From the NCBI GenBank assembly GCA_947579605.1, contig OX388311.1, positions 28,088,951 through 28,152,950 of the forward strand: 64,000 nt of DNA. Reading direction: 5' to 3'. Positions 46,052 through 58,738 of the stretch are shown piece by piece. Position 1 is the stretch's first letter, and each line of letters begins with the position of its first letter. The position numbers and the translations under genes are program-made. Origin of the DNA: Athripsodes cinereus (lineage: Eukaryota > Arthropoda > Insecta > Trichoptera > Leptoceridae). The notes below the pieces were generated by a model. That model had not been told where the DNA came from, did no database searches, and saw only the letters and a list, made by a program, of their open reading frames with translations.

Positions 46052-46447
46052 GTCTTATATGATAAAACCATAATAACAGATAGACAAATACATCATAATA
46101 GACCCGATTTAGTAGTACATGATAAACGTAATAAAATAACGTACCTAATAGACATCGCTGTTCCAAATACACATAATATACAAACAACCGTCGCAGAAAA
46201 AATACGTAAATATACAGAACTAGCAGGAGAAATAAAAAATATTTGGCATTCTAGATCCGTTTATATAATACCTTTAGTCATGTCAGCTACAGGGGTAACT
46301 CCGAAATCTTTAATAAATAATTTACAAAAATTAGATTTACCGGTTAATTTGTATATAAAAATTCAAAAATCTATTATAATAAACACTTGTAATATTGTAA
46401 AAAAGTTTTTGAACACAGATATTTCAGGCACAATGCTGGTATTTTGA
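46052..46447 (+). mobile_element. C-terminal ORF of a retroelement protein, 131 codons open
   Basis: Open from just after the stop at 46049 to TGA at 46445-46447, without a Met start and so likely the truncated end of a longer protein. It reads RPDLVVHDKRNKITYLIDIA then VPNTHNIQTTVAEKIRKYTE, and ends ...INTCNIVKKFLNTD. The RPD...(I/L)IDIAVPNTHN...EK...KY pattern is found after the RT in some insect non-LTR elements and has the acidic and Lys residues of a PD-(D/E)xK-like nuclease; that reading is an inference. No stops or frameshifts, so the copy is fairly young. Confidence 0.6.
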
Positions 46448-46767
46448 TCCCGCGTTTTGAGCCTAATCCTTTGATATCCTGTATATCTGGATAGGTGAAT
46501 TTTTCCCGGCATTAGACTGTTAAGTTTTTGTGTGACCATGACTGATCATATGGAGACTTATCTGGTTGTATAATGCTGAGAAGTGTGGATGGCAATTCTG
46601 CCGCCGCGTAAAAACTTTTTTGCTTGTACCATGAAGGTGTAGCAATAGAATTCGAATCTTATATCACATATCTCATAATAGGTAGAAAATCACTAAGGTC
46701 TGCTAACACAGACTCTGTCAGTAGACTTGTGGTGACACGTAGATGGGGTCTGACTAACTACATATAT

Positions 46768-46893
46768 TGACCGTGCCTTCCGTGTGGCTGGTCCGTTGCC
46801 GTGGATTAAAATTCACTATGATTTGCGTACTCTGGAGAGTGTGGAGTTGTTCAAGACGAGGTTAAAAACCCTATTGTTCGGAATAAAAATGTT
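46768..46893 (+). mobile_element. LINE C-terminal scrap with AAATA tail downstream
   Basis: Encodes YIDRAFRVAGPLPWIKIHYD then LRTLESVELFKTRLKTLLF, the (V)AGP..W...L...S...FK..LK..LF pattern of CR1/Jockey-like C-termini. The AAATAAATAAATAAATAAAT tail ends near 47207, about 310 bases away. Confidence 0.6.
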
Positions 46894-47207
46894 TATTTGT
46901 AAAACTTACTTATCGTTGATTACTAATTATTCCTATTGTAAAAACAGATAACTGTTATTCTTCTTTATATTGTTTTTCTTATTGTCTAATGTGGTAGCTT
47001 TTTTTATCATTTTACTATTCTTTTATTTTCTTTTATTTAAATCTGACAACCTTATGGGCTTCAAACTTAATATGAATTTTTAATTTGTGTACACTTATAA
47101 ATAGGGCGATATATTGATGGTATTTTTTGTTTGCATTGTTTGTTTTTATTCATATATTTTGTCTGTAGTGTGCTGTCGATATGAAATAAATAAATAAATA
47201 AATAAAT

Positions 47208-47947
47208 TACGATTCAAAAAAAATATAAATTTAATTTTAACAAATCAGAATAAGTACTTTTTTCTGTTAAATAGCAGTTAAATATAGTTCAAAATGAAAT
47301 TATTAATCAGAAAATGTGAATGATGCTTATTTTCGATAAAATTTATCAATATTATAGTTCTTATTTATAAAACAATAAATCATTTAATAATGTTGATGAA
47401 ATTGATTTCAATGCATTTTAAATTCATGTAGGTATACTTAATAAATAAAATATTTGGTATTTATTTGAATTCAAATGTATTAATTTATTTCAACAAGAAA
47501 ATCAAATTGAAATTTCATGTTTAAATTATCAAAAACATTTCAATTGTAAATTCCTAGGTGCGATGGAAGCTTTTTAAATATTTATTTACAATTTTATTTA
47601 TGAATTTAATAACTTTTTATATTTAATCCTTTTTCCAATATACAGTAGTCCAATTACAGGTAAACGTAACTTTATTCGTATTGAAACTGTGATGTCTCAG
47701 TATAATATTTTCGTCATTAGTTATAGATACTTGCTTATTTTCAAATATTAAATTTTGACTCTGTTTACATTTTCGGCGTTAACTTTATAACAATTTTTAG
47801 ACATATTGATATGATTTTAAATTTTGAATTAACATGTTAGTAGATAAATTCCTTAATTGTTTTGATTTTTTTGTCTGTATCACAATTTATTTCACCAAGA
47901 ATGATTTATTATATACATATTTATAAGTTTTGTTTAAATTTAATTGG
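47208..47947. other. AT-rich non-coding DNA
   Basis: No supported feature seen. Confidence 0.5.
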
Positions 47948-48233
47948 TTTTGGGCATGTGTAAAGAATGAATGAGGACAGAATGATTAAGAATGTATATT
48001 TGGCTGAGAGAAATGGTGCTCGGAGACGTGGACGTCTGAGGATTAAATAGCAAGATCATCTAAAGCAAATCCTACAAGACGGTCACGTGTTGAGCACATT
48101 GAACAGGAGAGCATGCATGAGAAATTGTATGACAGTAACGGAAGCGAAAAATGTGTGAGAGGATAGAAAGAAGTGACGCTCGAACCTTTCTGCCTACCCC
48201 GCGAGGGAAGCGGCGTGAAGGTATGAATGTATG
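47948..48233 (+). mobile_element. LINE family 1, 3' end, degenerate
   Basis: GTTTTGGGCATGTGTAAAG, GGAGACGTGGACGTCTGAGG, GACGGTCACGTGTTGAGCAC, TTTCTGCCTACCCCGCGAGG then GGCGTGAAGGTATGAATGTATG. The reading frame is broken. Confidence 0.75.
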
Positions 48234-49818
48234 TATTAAATTTAAGCTCGAATAAATCAAAATTGAAAGGGTTGCCTTTATGTTAAAAAAGCAGACGTAT
48301 ATACGAAAGTACATTGTATGAATTTGTCATTATCGAACATTTCGTTCAATACATCTATCGACAACTGACGATTCACATGTTTGCTTTTATCACGACTTCG
48401 TTCACTTTGTTCCAAATCAATAAATTTTGATATTGGCAAAACGGATAAAAACGGTTTTTAAAATGTACAAATATTCACTATAATGCGAGATATAATAGTC
48501 CGAATTCTATAAATAAACGTTTTTATCCGCCCGTATATTGGCAAATGAATTATACATGTATCATAACAGAAAGTTTATCTTACTTTTTTTAATAATAATA
48601 TTGAGTTTGAAATTTTTATATATTATGTATTAAGATAGATTCCAGAAAGCTTATGTTTAAGGAATGTTACATTGTGCAAAATTTAATCGGAAGATTTGAG
48701 GCAGGCTTAGATTCTGCACAATTATCTAACAAAAGTTTAATATATTGTTTTGGTTTCAATAGTTTTAAATTGAAAATTATGATTTGGATGTTAAATTATT
48801 TTCAAGCTAATTCAAAATTACAAATTTAAAAACATATAAATTAGTGAATAAAATTTGTGACAGCCAAAACCTTCAATGTGAACTCAAATATAATTGTTTA
48901 AAATTTTAATAAAAAATTGTGACAATTTGAAGTGTATTCGAAATTTTATAGTAGTTTCGATAAAATATATTAATATTTAATTTAAATTAAGATAATGAAA
49001 TACATTAAAGTTGGATACTTACAATAGCTAAAACTGAAGAACGTTAAATGCGCCCTTGCGGTGGTTCGTATCACAAAACGGCGCTAAATAAATTGTCTAG
49101 TTTATTATTATTGTTATTAAAAATGGGATGTCTGATAGGTTATTTTATCTGCGCGTTGGGTCCAAAACCAGTTAATCAATTAAAAATAAATAAATTTTGT
49201 AAACAAAAAGAAATCTTTTATTCCCCAACATGGTTTCCAATGACCTGGAAGTCTCTGTTTCACAAAATACCGTTCTTTATAAGCATTTCTAATAATCTTG
49301 AGAATGAACTTTGGAGGAGAATGTGAAAGCTTCTGTAATATAAACAAGTGTGTTGATATTTGATTTAATCTATTTTTTGAAACAAACTTCTCCAATTCAT
49401 CATCAGTAAGGCGTTTAATCGGGCTAAATTTATCTCCTTAACTCGACTAAAATAATAATGTACCTACCGACAATTCCATAGATTCTCGAAATTTATAGTT
49501 GTACTAAGGTGTCAAAATGAACTAATGAACTAAATTAGTACGGAAAACTGTGAATACGAATTAGAACTAATTATCATGACTCAACTATCTCCTCACACTT
49601 AGTTGACTTAGTTAGTGCAACTAAACTATTTTTTTATTCAGAATTGGCCATAATATATTAAAAGATTTTCAAAGTTTTATCGAAAATAACTTTTCGCTGA
49701 ACCGCAGTTTTAAACTTCGTACTATTTGTTTATAAGATCTCTATAAAATAGTTGAATTCGTTCGCGTGTCTTCATGATTGTTTAGGTTTAGATTTTACCA
49801 TTTATTCGATGTGATCTG
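48234..49818. other. AT-rich non-coding DNA
   Basis: No supported feature seen; ORFs at 49048-49395 overlap on opposite strands and have no recognisable domain. Confidence 0.4.
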
Positions 49819-50038
49819 TAGCGCACCCGGCAGAGAATTAGTCTTCAATTATTTTCCTAAGTTTTTAAGTATTCTGTTGAAGGCAGATGTTCGAAAAATA
49901 AAGACATTTACATAATTAACTCAGCGATTAGGTTTGCCATCCATCATGAATGTCTTAATTTTTTGTTGGCATGGAAAGGACAGCTTGCATGTTTATATCA
50001 TGTGGAGTATATCATTATGGTATAGTAGTTGTAGTAAA
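49819..50038 (+). repeat. Family A SINE with AGT tail
   Basis: AGCGCACCCGGCAGAGAATT, GAAGGCAGATGTTCG, TTTGCCATCCATCATGAAT, TTGGCATGGAAAGGACAGC, then ATTATGGTATAGTAGTTG. The box CTGGCTACCCCAC is deleted. Confidence 0.8.
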
Positions 50039-50242
50039 TGTATATGATCTCATATTTGGTTATTGTGTTAACTATTAATTTTTATGTCAAAAATTTTTTT
50101 TTTAACCAGCGACTGAATAACCATCCACACTTCACAGCACAAAATACATAAGTTTAAAAATCATGGTTACATACATCTTAAAAGATTGAAATATTAGAAA
50201 ATTTCCAAACAGATATCAAAAACTGTTTTGCTCAAAAACAAA

Positions 50243-50640
50243 AAAACTTTTCTGTTAGTTCTCGAGTTAACTTAGAAGGCAGGCATTAATAAAATATCGA
50301 ATATATAAGACATTTAACATCTTTAATGATGTAAGATGGCGTCTATCTTAAAATTTTTGTTTTTTATTGACATGCAGTAGATAAATTGTATATTTCATAC
50401 TTCGTCGGTAGCCTGGAAGTAGAGTCTCGGCGTGATCAAGGGGTCAACGGTTCGATCCTAGCTGCCGCCAAACTCCTCTTCCACGACACAAGCTTTTAAC
50501 TAACTGTGAATGGTGTATAAGGTTGTATTTGGGTTTGTAGAAAATCCAAGATATATTTTTTTTTTTTGAAAAATACATTCATACAACACAAGTCTGTTAG
50601 TTATCCTACTTGTGGGAGATGCCGTGGTGGTATAAATTAA
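50243..50640 (+). repeat. Family A SINE split by a family T SINE
   Basis: 5' part 50243-50400 (CTGTTAGTTCTCGAG, GAAGGCAGGCATT), 3' part 50568-50640 (GTCTGTTAGTTATCCTACTT then GTGGGAGATGCCGTGGTGG). The insertion is nested. Confidence 0.75.
50401..50567 (+). repeat. Family T SINE, full length, nested
   Basis: TTCGTCGGTAGCCTGGAAGT, CGGTTCGATCCTAGC (box B), CCACGACACAAGCTTTTAAC, AAGGTTGTATTTGGGTTTG, then a T-rich end. It interrupts a family A copy. Confidence 0.85.
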
Positions 50641-51217
50641 TGAATACACTCTTAAGGATGTACGAAAAAACTGTACAAATAGCAGCAATCAGTAAATGTG
50701 TTTTATCATTGAAAGTTTCACTTCAGTCAAACCAGACATTTAAAAAAAAGCAACGGCTTCTGAAGTTTTGTTAATTTAATAATTATTCTAATGTCGGGTT
50801 TAAAAGCAGCTAGTTATTATAAATATTGTAACATCCCCATAATATTTTACGGCTATTGACAACAATAAAGAATTTTACAACTAAAGTTTTCATCCCTTCA
50901 ATACTAACTAAACTTCTTCGCGTTAGCCGCTTTTTAGTTTTAACACTTTACAACATACAACATCATGTACATGTATAATTTGAATAAATATTTCAAATTT
51001 TTAAAGTAAGTCTCAAACCATTATAATATAATGTAAGTAATAGTATAGAACGTAATAATTAACATGGTAAAAAACTCACTTTTTTATATATGTTGAATAG
51101 TTATCACATAGTTATCGCTCGAAAAATTATAAAAACAAAAAAAATCTGTGGTGATAAAAATAAATAGTTTTGTATTCCAGACTTTATAATAGTATGCGAC
51201 AAATTAGATTTCAATAA

Positions 51218-51386
51218 TTAGGGAGGCAATTCTATATTGCGAGATTTTTAATTGAGAAATCCTGGGTTCGAATCTCCTTCTGTCGACTGAGATCCTCCAT
51301 CTTCATGATGCGACGCAAGCTAATTGCTTACTGTAAGAATGTTTGGGGGTGTTTTTGCGATTATAACAAACCCAAATTCACCATTT
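51218..51386 (+). repeat. Family T SINE, diverged
   Basis: CCTGGGTTCGAATCTCC (box B, GGTTCGAATCC type), ATGCGACGCAAGCTAATTGC, and ATAACAAACCCAAATTC. Confidence 0.75.
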
Positions 51387-51599
51387 AAAAATGTCATTAC
51401 AAATGAGTAATGAAAATCTCCATAATCGAGTTATTACTAACTTATTGTCAGCATTCATCTACCAATTGCTGGATGAAGATTACCTCATAACTCTTTCACG
51501 ATTTTCAACCTCAAGCTTCGAGCAATACAAAGTCACTGTTTACCATAATCTGAAACATATCAGCATTAATCTTTTTTGTGATCTTCCTACACTTGTTTT

Positions 51600-52799
51600 C
51601 CCGTAGTCTTTATTCGATTATTCTAGAAGTCAGCCTACCACTCTTTCCACTTTCCAACATAGTTTTACTATTAAAATAAATCACTTTCGTGTCATCAAGT
51701 GTTAACAATAATGGTTAAGATTTTGTTGAACTTTAAAGTTTACATCCAATAGTTTGATAAGTTTTTGTCGGGCGGCACGTTCTAACTAGAAAATAGAACT
51801 TCATGACCGACGCCGACGTCGTCAGCTGTTTGTAATGGATGTACTGTACATAGTTACACTTGCAATACTGCCTTAATTATATTAGAGACTATATTTTTTA
51901 AGAAAACTTTACTCGACCGAAACGATTACATTTATAGTCAAGTTTATTGCCCACATTTTCATCCATTTTGGCTTTAGTCACGTGCTAATACAAATTTATT
52001 TACTTAGTTTACGAATTCGCCGTAATGTCGAAACTATTTGGGTTGCATAAACTATAATAAATTATTAAATTGAAACAAGCGCTTTGTTTAACTATTTTAT
52101 CAAACAAAAACGAGAGAGACGTCTTTTGACCTCTTAGGTCATTATCAATCATTCAAGATATTTTGAGATTGAGACTAAATTTTCATTGAATATACCTACA
52201 TTATCCCCTCTTAGAAGGAGTATCGAAGACATAGATGTAATCAAAAAGCTTACCACAAAATTGTTTTGGCAGGCCAACTCCTCACGTTGTACACTGTGGC
52301 TCGCTCGTGAGGAGAAACATTTCTTACTAAGTACATAAGTTCAGGTCAATAGAAGAACCCAACTTCTGAAATATTGTTATCATTATAACTGACAATAAGA
52401 CAATTATTACAAGGATCAATACAGCTGAAGGCCAATGCGATCCCAGAAGATAACCTAAAACGATATTCAGACAACGACAGATCTACAATATATCTTCAAT
52501 TTTCCTTGTAAATTCTGCATACGTCACGTTAAAAATATCAATTTCTTTAGCCAGACCATTAACCATTCGAATAGCCTTTCCTACCGGGAGTAGGTAAGTT
52601 TAGACTTTAGATTGTTCAATTTTTATTCTTTTCAGTGCTTTTTTTTATATTTGTAAATTGAATTTGAAGGGAAAATTTTACTTTTCTGTCTGTCTTATTG
52701 TAAACTATTTTTAATAATTGTAAATTTGATTGTCATGTAATTTTTATCTATTATCTTCATAATTTTTGTCTTGTTTTTTGTTTTTGATTTTTAAAGTAA
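51600..52799. other. AT-rich non-coding DNA with a Penelope-like motif
   Basis: One motif fragment at 52098-52152 (-). No other supported feature. Confidence 0.4.
52098..52152 (-). other. Possible Penelope-like terminus, fragment
   Basis: The minus strand reads TTGATAATGACCTAAGAGGT then CAAAAGACGTCTCTCTCG. TGACCT/AGGTCA forms a stem. Confidence 0.45.
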
Positions 52800-52947
52800 T
52801 TTTTTTTTGCTAGCAACGTGTTCGTCATACGCTTGAGTAATTTGCGGGACCTTGATTGGTTTATTTACTGCAAAAATTTAAATGTTGACATTTGTTAAGT
52901 TGAACTGTTTGTGTCCCTTAAGACAATAAATAAATACAGTACTGATG
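52800..52947 (+). mobile_element. LINE 3'-UTR, AAATA-tailed
   Basis: AACGTGTTCGTCATACGC, TTTGCGGGACCTTGATTGG, GAACTGTTTGTGTCCCTTAA then AATAAATAAAT. The same unit is present inverted at 59922-60062. Confidence 0.7.
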
Positions 52948-53667
52948 CCAAATAGTTTTTTTTTTTAACAATATCAGTTTTGAAAAGAGAGTTGATTAAT
53001 ACTATAAAAGCTTCGTTGATCATGTTTTGTTATATTTTTGTTTGATATCATCTCCAATATCACATCCCTTTATAATCAATATGCAATATGTCAGCTATCG
53101 ACATTGGCGAAAATTGCATATTGTGTTAGGTATAATTGACTCTGTTCGATGTGATTATCTCTGTTAGTGATTGAGCTTGTGTACATACATATGTATGTAG
53201 ATACTTTTATACACTTTTTTCGTTTGATAAAACTAGTGACGCAGACAAAATCACTAGGTACTCGTATATGAGTACGCAGCCATTAATAATCGCCTTACTG
53301 AATTTTTACCTTTTATTTAAATAAATTAATTCCGTGTAATGAATAGGTTTAAACTCACATTAACATATGTACAGATTGAGATCAGTATCTGACATATTCA
53401 TTTGCAAAAAAAAAATATGTAAAACCCATAAACTAACTAAATTGTGACTCTTTTCTACACATACATCGATTTTCTCTTCTTTTTTTCATTTAAATTTCAT
53501 GAAATTTACTGTTTTGGAAAGTGCATTTTATTGAACTCGACACAATGAATATCTCTACATATTAAGTTTAAAAAACATTTTTTTGACACTTTAAAAAAAA
53601 ACATATTCGTCCACTTTTAATCCCAAACTAGACATTGAATTGTGGCATCTTACTAATTTACCAATTG

Positions 53668-53735
53668 AGGAGGCTGGTTTCTACCCTGTGCTCCCGAGAG
53701 GAGCGTTCAGGGCGATGATTATGATGATGATGATG
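53668..53735 (+). mobile_element. LINE family 2 tail with GAT repeat
   Basis: GGAGGCTGGTTTCTACCCTG, GCTCCCGAGAGGAGCGTTCA then (GAT)n. Complement of 15597-15650. Confidence 0.8.
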
Positions 53736-54986
53736 ATTCAATATTCAATAATTTTGTTTTGTGTTTTGTGTGGGATGATTTGCGTGTGTTAGTATGTGGT
53801 GTGAGATTTGTGATGTGTATGGTTGAGGGATATGTTATTTTTCTTGTTTTTTTAGTATTTTCTTGTTATGAATGTGATTAGTATATGTAGGAGATGAATG
53901 CTTTTTGTAATTATGTATATGTTTGTATATGATTGATATATTTGTGAGATGTTTGCCCTAGTACAGGTTATACCTCGTTGGGCAGCATCAATAAAGTAAT
54001 TTGTTGAGAAATAAAATAAATAAATAAAAATAAATATCGAAAGGATCCAAAAAACTAAATATGAAGAAAACAAATGTTCCTTATTGTTTTTTCTTCTTTT
54101 CATAAATTTGTTCATTCGATTAATTTTATCTTCCCAGCTGAAACAAATTCTTGTCATAATAGCTTCGTTGGAATGAATATTGACATCGCTTTGAAATTAA
54201 TTTATTTTAATGTATTATTGACAAAGCTGCGAAGAAATTTAAGTATCAGAGATATTATTGAGTTATATTATATGTCGTTGGATTCGTAGTTTTACACTCA
54301 CTATTTGTACACAAAAAATGATGATGAGGAAATAATCCCGCTATATTTCCTTATGTGTATTTTAATATCCTCTATTACTCAATCGACCAATAGAAGCTAT
54401 TTTCATGTATTAAAAATTAACAGAAATATTTTGATTTAATAGTAAAATTTATTTTCATGTTGAACTGTTGTACAAATCTTATAATTAACAAACTTGTTTG
54501 ACTTTAGAAAAGTACGTTTGATACTTGTGTACTTAATAGTTTTTGTCAAATTTATCAGAATCATTAAAATGTGATATAGCAGATTTCGAAACTCATCGAC
54601 AAAAACTGACCTATTCAACAGCGTACAGCAATTCAAATATGATATCATGATGATAGTAATTATAAACAAAACACATACATAATGACATATCCCCAAGCGA
54701 AAACGTATTGGCATGATGAAACAATATTGCATTGAATGTATTTCAGAAATAACATGATGTTATTATTACTGAAATGGCTCCAGGAAATAAACCCGCTGAG
54801 CTGTCGAGCCAAAAATGTCACTGCAAATTAGATGTACTTATCTATATTTGATTTTCGTTTGAAGTTCTGTTAGCAACTCATGCGTGATCTGCGAGTACAT
54901 TGACAGGTTAAATAGACTTTTCCACCTACAATCAGAAAGAATTAAATATCTACAGCAGATGGTGTAGTAGAAAATTTCATCTGAAT
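53736..54986. other. AT-rich non-coding DNA
   Basis: ORFs here lack domains. No supported feature. Confidence 0.4.
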
Positions 54987-55248
54987 TCTACTACTACTAT
55001 ACCATCATGGCATATCCCACAAGTGGGGTAGCCAGCAGATCAGCTGCACGTATGAAACACGCAAACTGTCCTCCTAGTACTAATATAAAATCAAGAAATT
55101 CAGGATGGGAGGCAAACCTCATCGCTGAATTTAAGATGTAAAAAGTCTTATTTTTTTCGAACACCTGCCTTTTACAGGACACTCGAAAACTTACGCAGAA
55201 GAGTGGGAGACCAATTCTTTACCGGGTGCTCCACGGGATAACATCTAA
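54987..55248 (-). repeat. Family A SINE, full length, near consensus
   Basis: CTACTACTACTATACC tail complement, ATCATGGCATATCCCACAAG, GGGGTAGCCAGCAGATCAGC, GATGGGAGGCAAACCTCATC, CCTTTTACAGGACACTCG and GGGTGCTCCACGGG. About 94% identical to 60667-60923, so both are relatively young. Confidence 0.95.
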
Positions 55249-55423
55249 ATTCGAAAGTAATAAATGCCCATATTATGATTGTTTCTTTTTAAGTTATGAG
55301 TTGTGGCCCCGTTGCATCTGAATGATTTTCCGAAAATCATTGTCATCTGTTTTTTTCTGTGACACAACTGACAAATCAAAAACGTATTTCAGTAAAGGTA
55401 TACGTTAACCGAATAACTATACC

Positions 55424-55553
55424 TACTATTACTGAACATCTCATATTTGGGGTAGCCAGTAGACAAACTTCATGTTATAAACATGTAGGTTATCCTCTTT
55501 GTGTCGATAAAAAATGATACATTCAGGATGGGTGATCTGCGTCATTAATTTAA
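55424..55553 (-). repeat. Family A SINE, 3' half
   Basis: CTATTACTGAACATCTC, TTGGGGTAGCCAGTAGAC, AAACATGTAGGTTATCCTCT, ATTCAGGATGGGTGATC. Confidence 0.75.
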
Positions 55554-56578
55554 ATAAAAATCGGTTTTTTATTTTTGTCCGTTTTTTTTAGACAGCTCAT
55601 AGGTTTATTGCGTGTATATTTTACATACATAAATCATGAAAATAATATGGGTGATTTAAATATCGTGCCGTTTAGTTACCCATAATTATTTTAAGGCTGC
55701 CGTATCATTCCCTTAATTCTTATGTTTGTAACTTGCTTTTTAATGTGATAGCAGGTTATTTATATTTAAAGTTCCTTGGTTATCTTTTCCTGACAGTAAG
55801 CCTTGCGACGCTAGAACTCTTCTCTGCGAATTTGGACGTGTTTGCCCTGTTGGGATTTACGAGTTTAATTCAGTAAAAAGCTTACAATATTGAAACATGT
55901 ACTCTGTTCTTTTGACAACAATGTTAAAATAAGATTATAAAGAAAAAATAAGTATACATAACAATTGGTACATTTCTCCTGAATATGGAAAATTTATTAC
56001 CATATCTTCCACCGAAAGAAACCTTATGAAAGAAAAATTCCTCTATACAGCATAGGTACTGATGTTTTGTCAATTCTTTGAATAAAAACGTTAAAAAATA
56101 CAAACAGGAAATATATATACCTACAAGCGATTATTTCTGTACAATTTTTTAATGGGGAGTTGCTACGTGCTGTATTGTTTTAAAAAATCATACGTCCCAC
56201 ATGGATGGATATTTGTATATCCAAAATCTCGTTAAAATTTCAATTCTAGTTAGCGTTCGTGCTAGCGGGGCCGTTGCTTTTACTAATTCTATGAAATATC
56301 CACTGAGAATCTACTACTGATCGTTCAAATATTGTGCGCATTTTACTGACGGACCGATAAGACTATTAAGTTTTCGGTTAATTTTGTCTACAGTTTTTTT
56401 TAGTCTCTAAGTTTGATTAATTCAAATTGATTTGAAATACGTTAAAAAATAATCCAAAAAATAAACCCGTCTTTCGACAACTCAGTTTACATGCCCATTT
56501 ATATTTGGGTACATAGCTTAGAAATATTTATTCATCAGTTTATCTTAATACATAATTACATACATCTTCTTCCCCTTG
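55554..56578. other. AT-rich non-coding DNA
   Basis: No supported feature seen. Confidence 0.5.
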
Positions 56579-56787
56579 TCCTAGTTGGGTCGGGGGCCCA
56601 TTGCGCCTAGGTACCTCCTCCAGAGATCCCTGTCCACCGCTGCTTCCAGGACCTCTGGCCACTCCAAACCAAGTCTTTCATCACACAAGTTTGACACCTG
56701 CCCTTGCCAGCTTCGAGAACGTGACCCAGCCATCGCAACTGCGACCTCTCTATATGCAGGAGTACCGGTTCCACATTGAGAGCCTCA
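56579..56787 (-). mobile_element. LINE fragment, RT C-terminal type (family 4)
   Basis: The minus strand frame gives LRWLGHVLEAGKGRCQTCVM then KDLVWSGQRSWKQRWTG; RWLGHV is a C-terminal LINE motif also in families 1 and 2. Partner copy 5518-5665. Confidence 0.7.
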
Positions 56788-57099
56788 CGTTTATCTTAAT
56801 GATTTAAGCAATTTAAGCTAGAATTATCAGTTTATTCTAAACATTTGACTATAAAGAATTCATAGACATCTAAATATGCAAATAAATTTAAACTAAACTC
56901 CGTAGTATCCGTTGTTAATAAATAAAATTAAATAAAGGCGACGAAACAATGAAGGCAGGAAATATTGATTCATTCGAGATCTGAAATAAGAGATTCCAAA
57001 AAAAAATTTGCTGGTATAGTTTGCATCAACTGTTTCTCGGATAGTGGACACTTAGAACCATGCCGTAAACGTGAGGACGCATCTCTCACTTTTGTCAAT
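56788..57099. other. AT-rich non-coding DNA
   Basis: Nothing supported. Confidence 0.5.
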
Positions 57100-57275
57100 T
57101 AGATTTTGCACAATTTCATATTGTGTAAACAATTAATCTCCAATCGAGATGTTTGTACAGTTGAAGTCGAAAATCGGTCAAAATGCATTTGTCTCTAGTA
57201 GGTATACTTTCATACAATTTACTCTTTTTCTGCTGTAGGAATTTCATGTTTACCGTTTTTGTTAGTGTGTATTCA

Positions 57276-57500
57276 TTATACAAAAAAGTCAACATTCGTT
57301 GTTTCGTTTTCACGTGATATTATTTGCAAATGTTTTATTGCGAAAAAAATGCCTTGCATACTACGTGATGCACTGTTTAATCCTCTTAGGACAATGTGAT
57401 TCATGATATTTTTTACAAAGCCATTATCTTTAGTATCTCTTTTGAATATCCTCCTAACTGACATCCGATAGCCTGTTAGTTCTTGTAGAGCTTTAGCCTC
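57276..57500 (-). pseudogene. Coding-like remnant with a possible helix-turn-helix
   Basis: The minus frame reads EAKALQELTGYRMSVRRIFK then RDTKDNGFVKNI..., extending upstream of the Met at 57464. The ALQELTGY...SVRRI stretch is like the recognition helix region of a transposase HTH (IS630/Tc1 style). No DDE residues. It may be part of a decayed DNA transposon; flanking inverted repeats were not found. Confidence 0.3.
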
Positions 57501-57927
57501 CGAAACAAAGGATCTCTATTATTTTATTTATTTTTTTTATTTTTAATATCATATAATACACATTAAATACAATTATAAAGTCGCGCCAAATCCATTACAG
57601 GATTTGTCGGCGCGTTCATTTTCATAATAACAATATATACATAAATAATTTAAACCTAACCAAAAGCAGCAAAACATATACTTAATAACTATAGTACAAT
57701 TTCAATTATATACAAATCCACATTTCAGCAGCCATTCCTTGACAAGTCTTTTTGTATTGGATTTATTGCACCTCCATGGTACCTCGAGGCACCTCTAGGT
57801 TTCGGTTAACGTTATTTTATAATTTAATTTATGTTTTGATCTAGTTAACGGTATTTTACCCTCTGATATACTTTGCAGAAAACACATGGTTGAACATTCA
57901 TCTCCAGATCACCATTTATATATTATA

Positions 57928-58050
57928 TCGGGCGGTCGGTGTGGCGGGGAGGTAAAACTCTTGTCTTTGAGTCCGAGGTTCTGGGTTCGATTCTCTGTTA
58001 GGGCAAAATGAAGAATAACCTCTTTTAAATTATTTTGGGTCTGGGTGTTA
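57928..58050 (+). repeat. Family T SINE, head and middle
   Basis: GGTTCTGGGTTCGATTCTCT (box B). The body is diverged, but TTTTGGGTCTGGGTG remains at its end. Confidence 0.6.
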
Positions 58051-58542
58051 CATGTTGTGTTTAATGTATTATAATATATGTGTGTATCGTCGCATATAAA
58101 TTCTACACAAGAGGTACGATTTTTATTACTCCTCATAACCTAACAAAACCAAATAATGTATCCATTATTATGGTTCACTTTCTTTTTCACTTTCACTGTA
58201 GTTTATATAACTATTATTACACGGAGTCATCACTTGAGCTTGGCAATATAATAAATTCCTTTAAATCTTCTTTTATACGACATTGGCTCCGTTGATTCGG
58301 CTCTCACAACATTCCTCAGAATATTATTTTTCTGTATGTGACGGTTTATATGTGTTAACTGTACCTTGAACACATTTTTTTTTATTATTTTTTATCTCTA
58401 TATATTACGAGTATATTCTGAAATCAAATCAATTCTCAGGACTGACAAAAGCGGTTTTTCATAAACAAAAGAAAAGATAAAAATATTTTTGAATCAAATT
58501 TTGAGTTAAAATTAAAGTTCATCTTAATCATTAAAAAGAATA

Positions 58543-58738
58543 GATCTCCTACTCCTTTCCGTTAGTTTTCGAGTATTCTGTAAGAGGCAGATATTCGTAA
58601 AACATTATATTTAAGACATTTAACATCTTCAGTTTAGTGATGAGGTATGCCACCCAACCTGAATGTCTTAACTTATATTGATACTGATAGACTCGCTGGC
58701 TACCCTACTTTTGAGAGATACCGTGATGATATAATAGA
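58543..58738 (+). repeat. Family A SINE, 5'-truncated
   Basis: TCTCCTACTCCTTTCCG, GAGGCAGATATTCG, TGAGGTATGCCACCCAACCT, GCTGGCTACCCTACTTTTGA, CGTGATGATATAATAG. Confidence 0.75.

Noticed and set aside
51255..51275. tRNA-like box B as a tRNA gene
   Set aside because: It lies in a family T SINE; no acceptor stem or cloverleaf can be formed.
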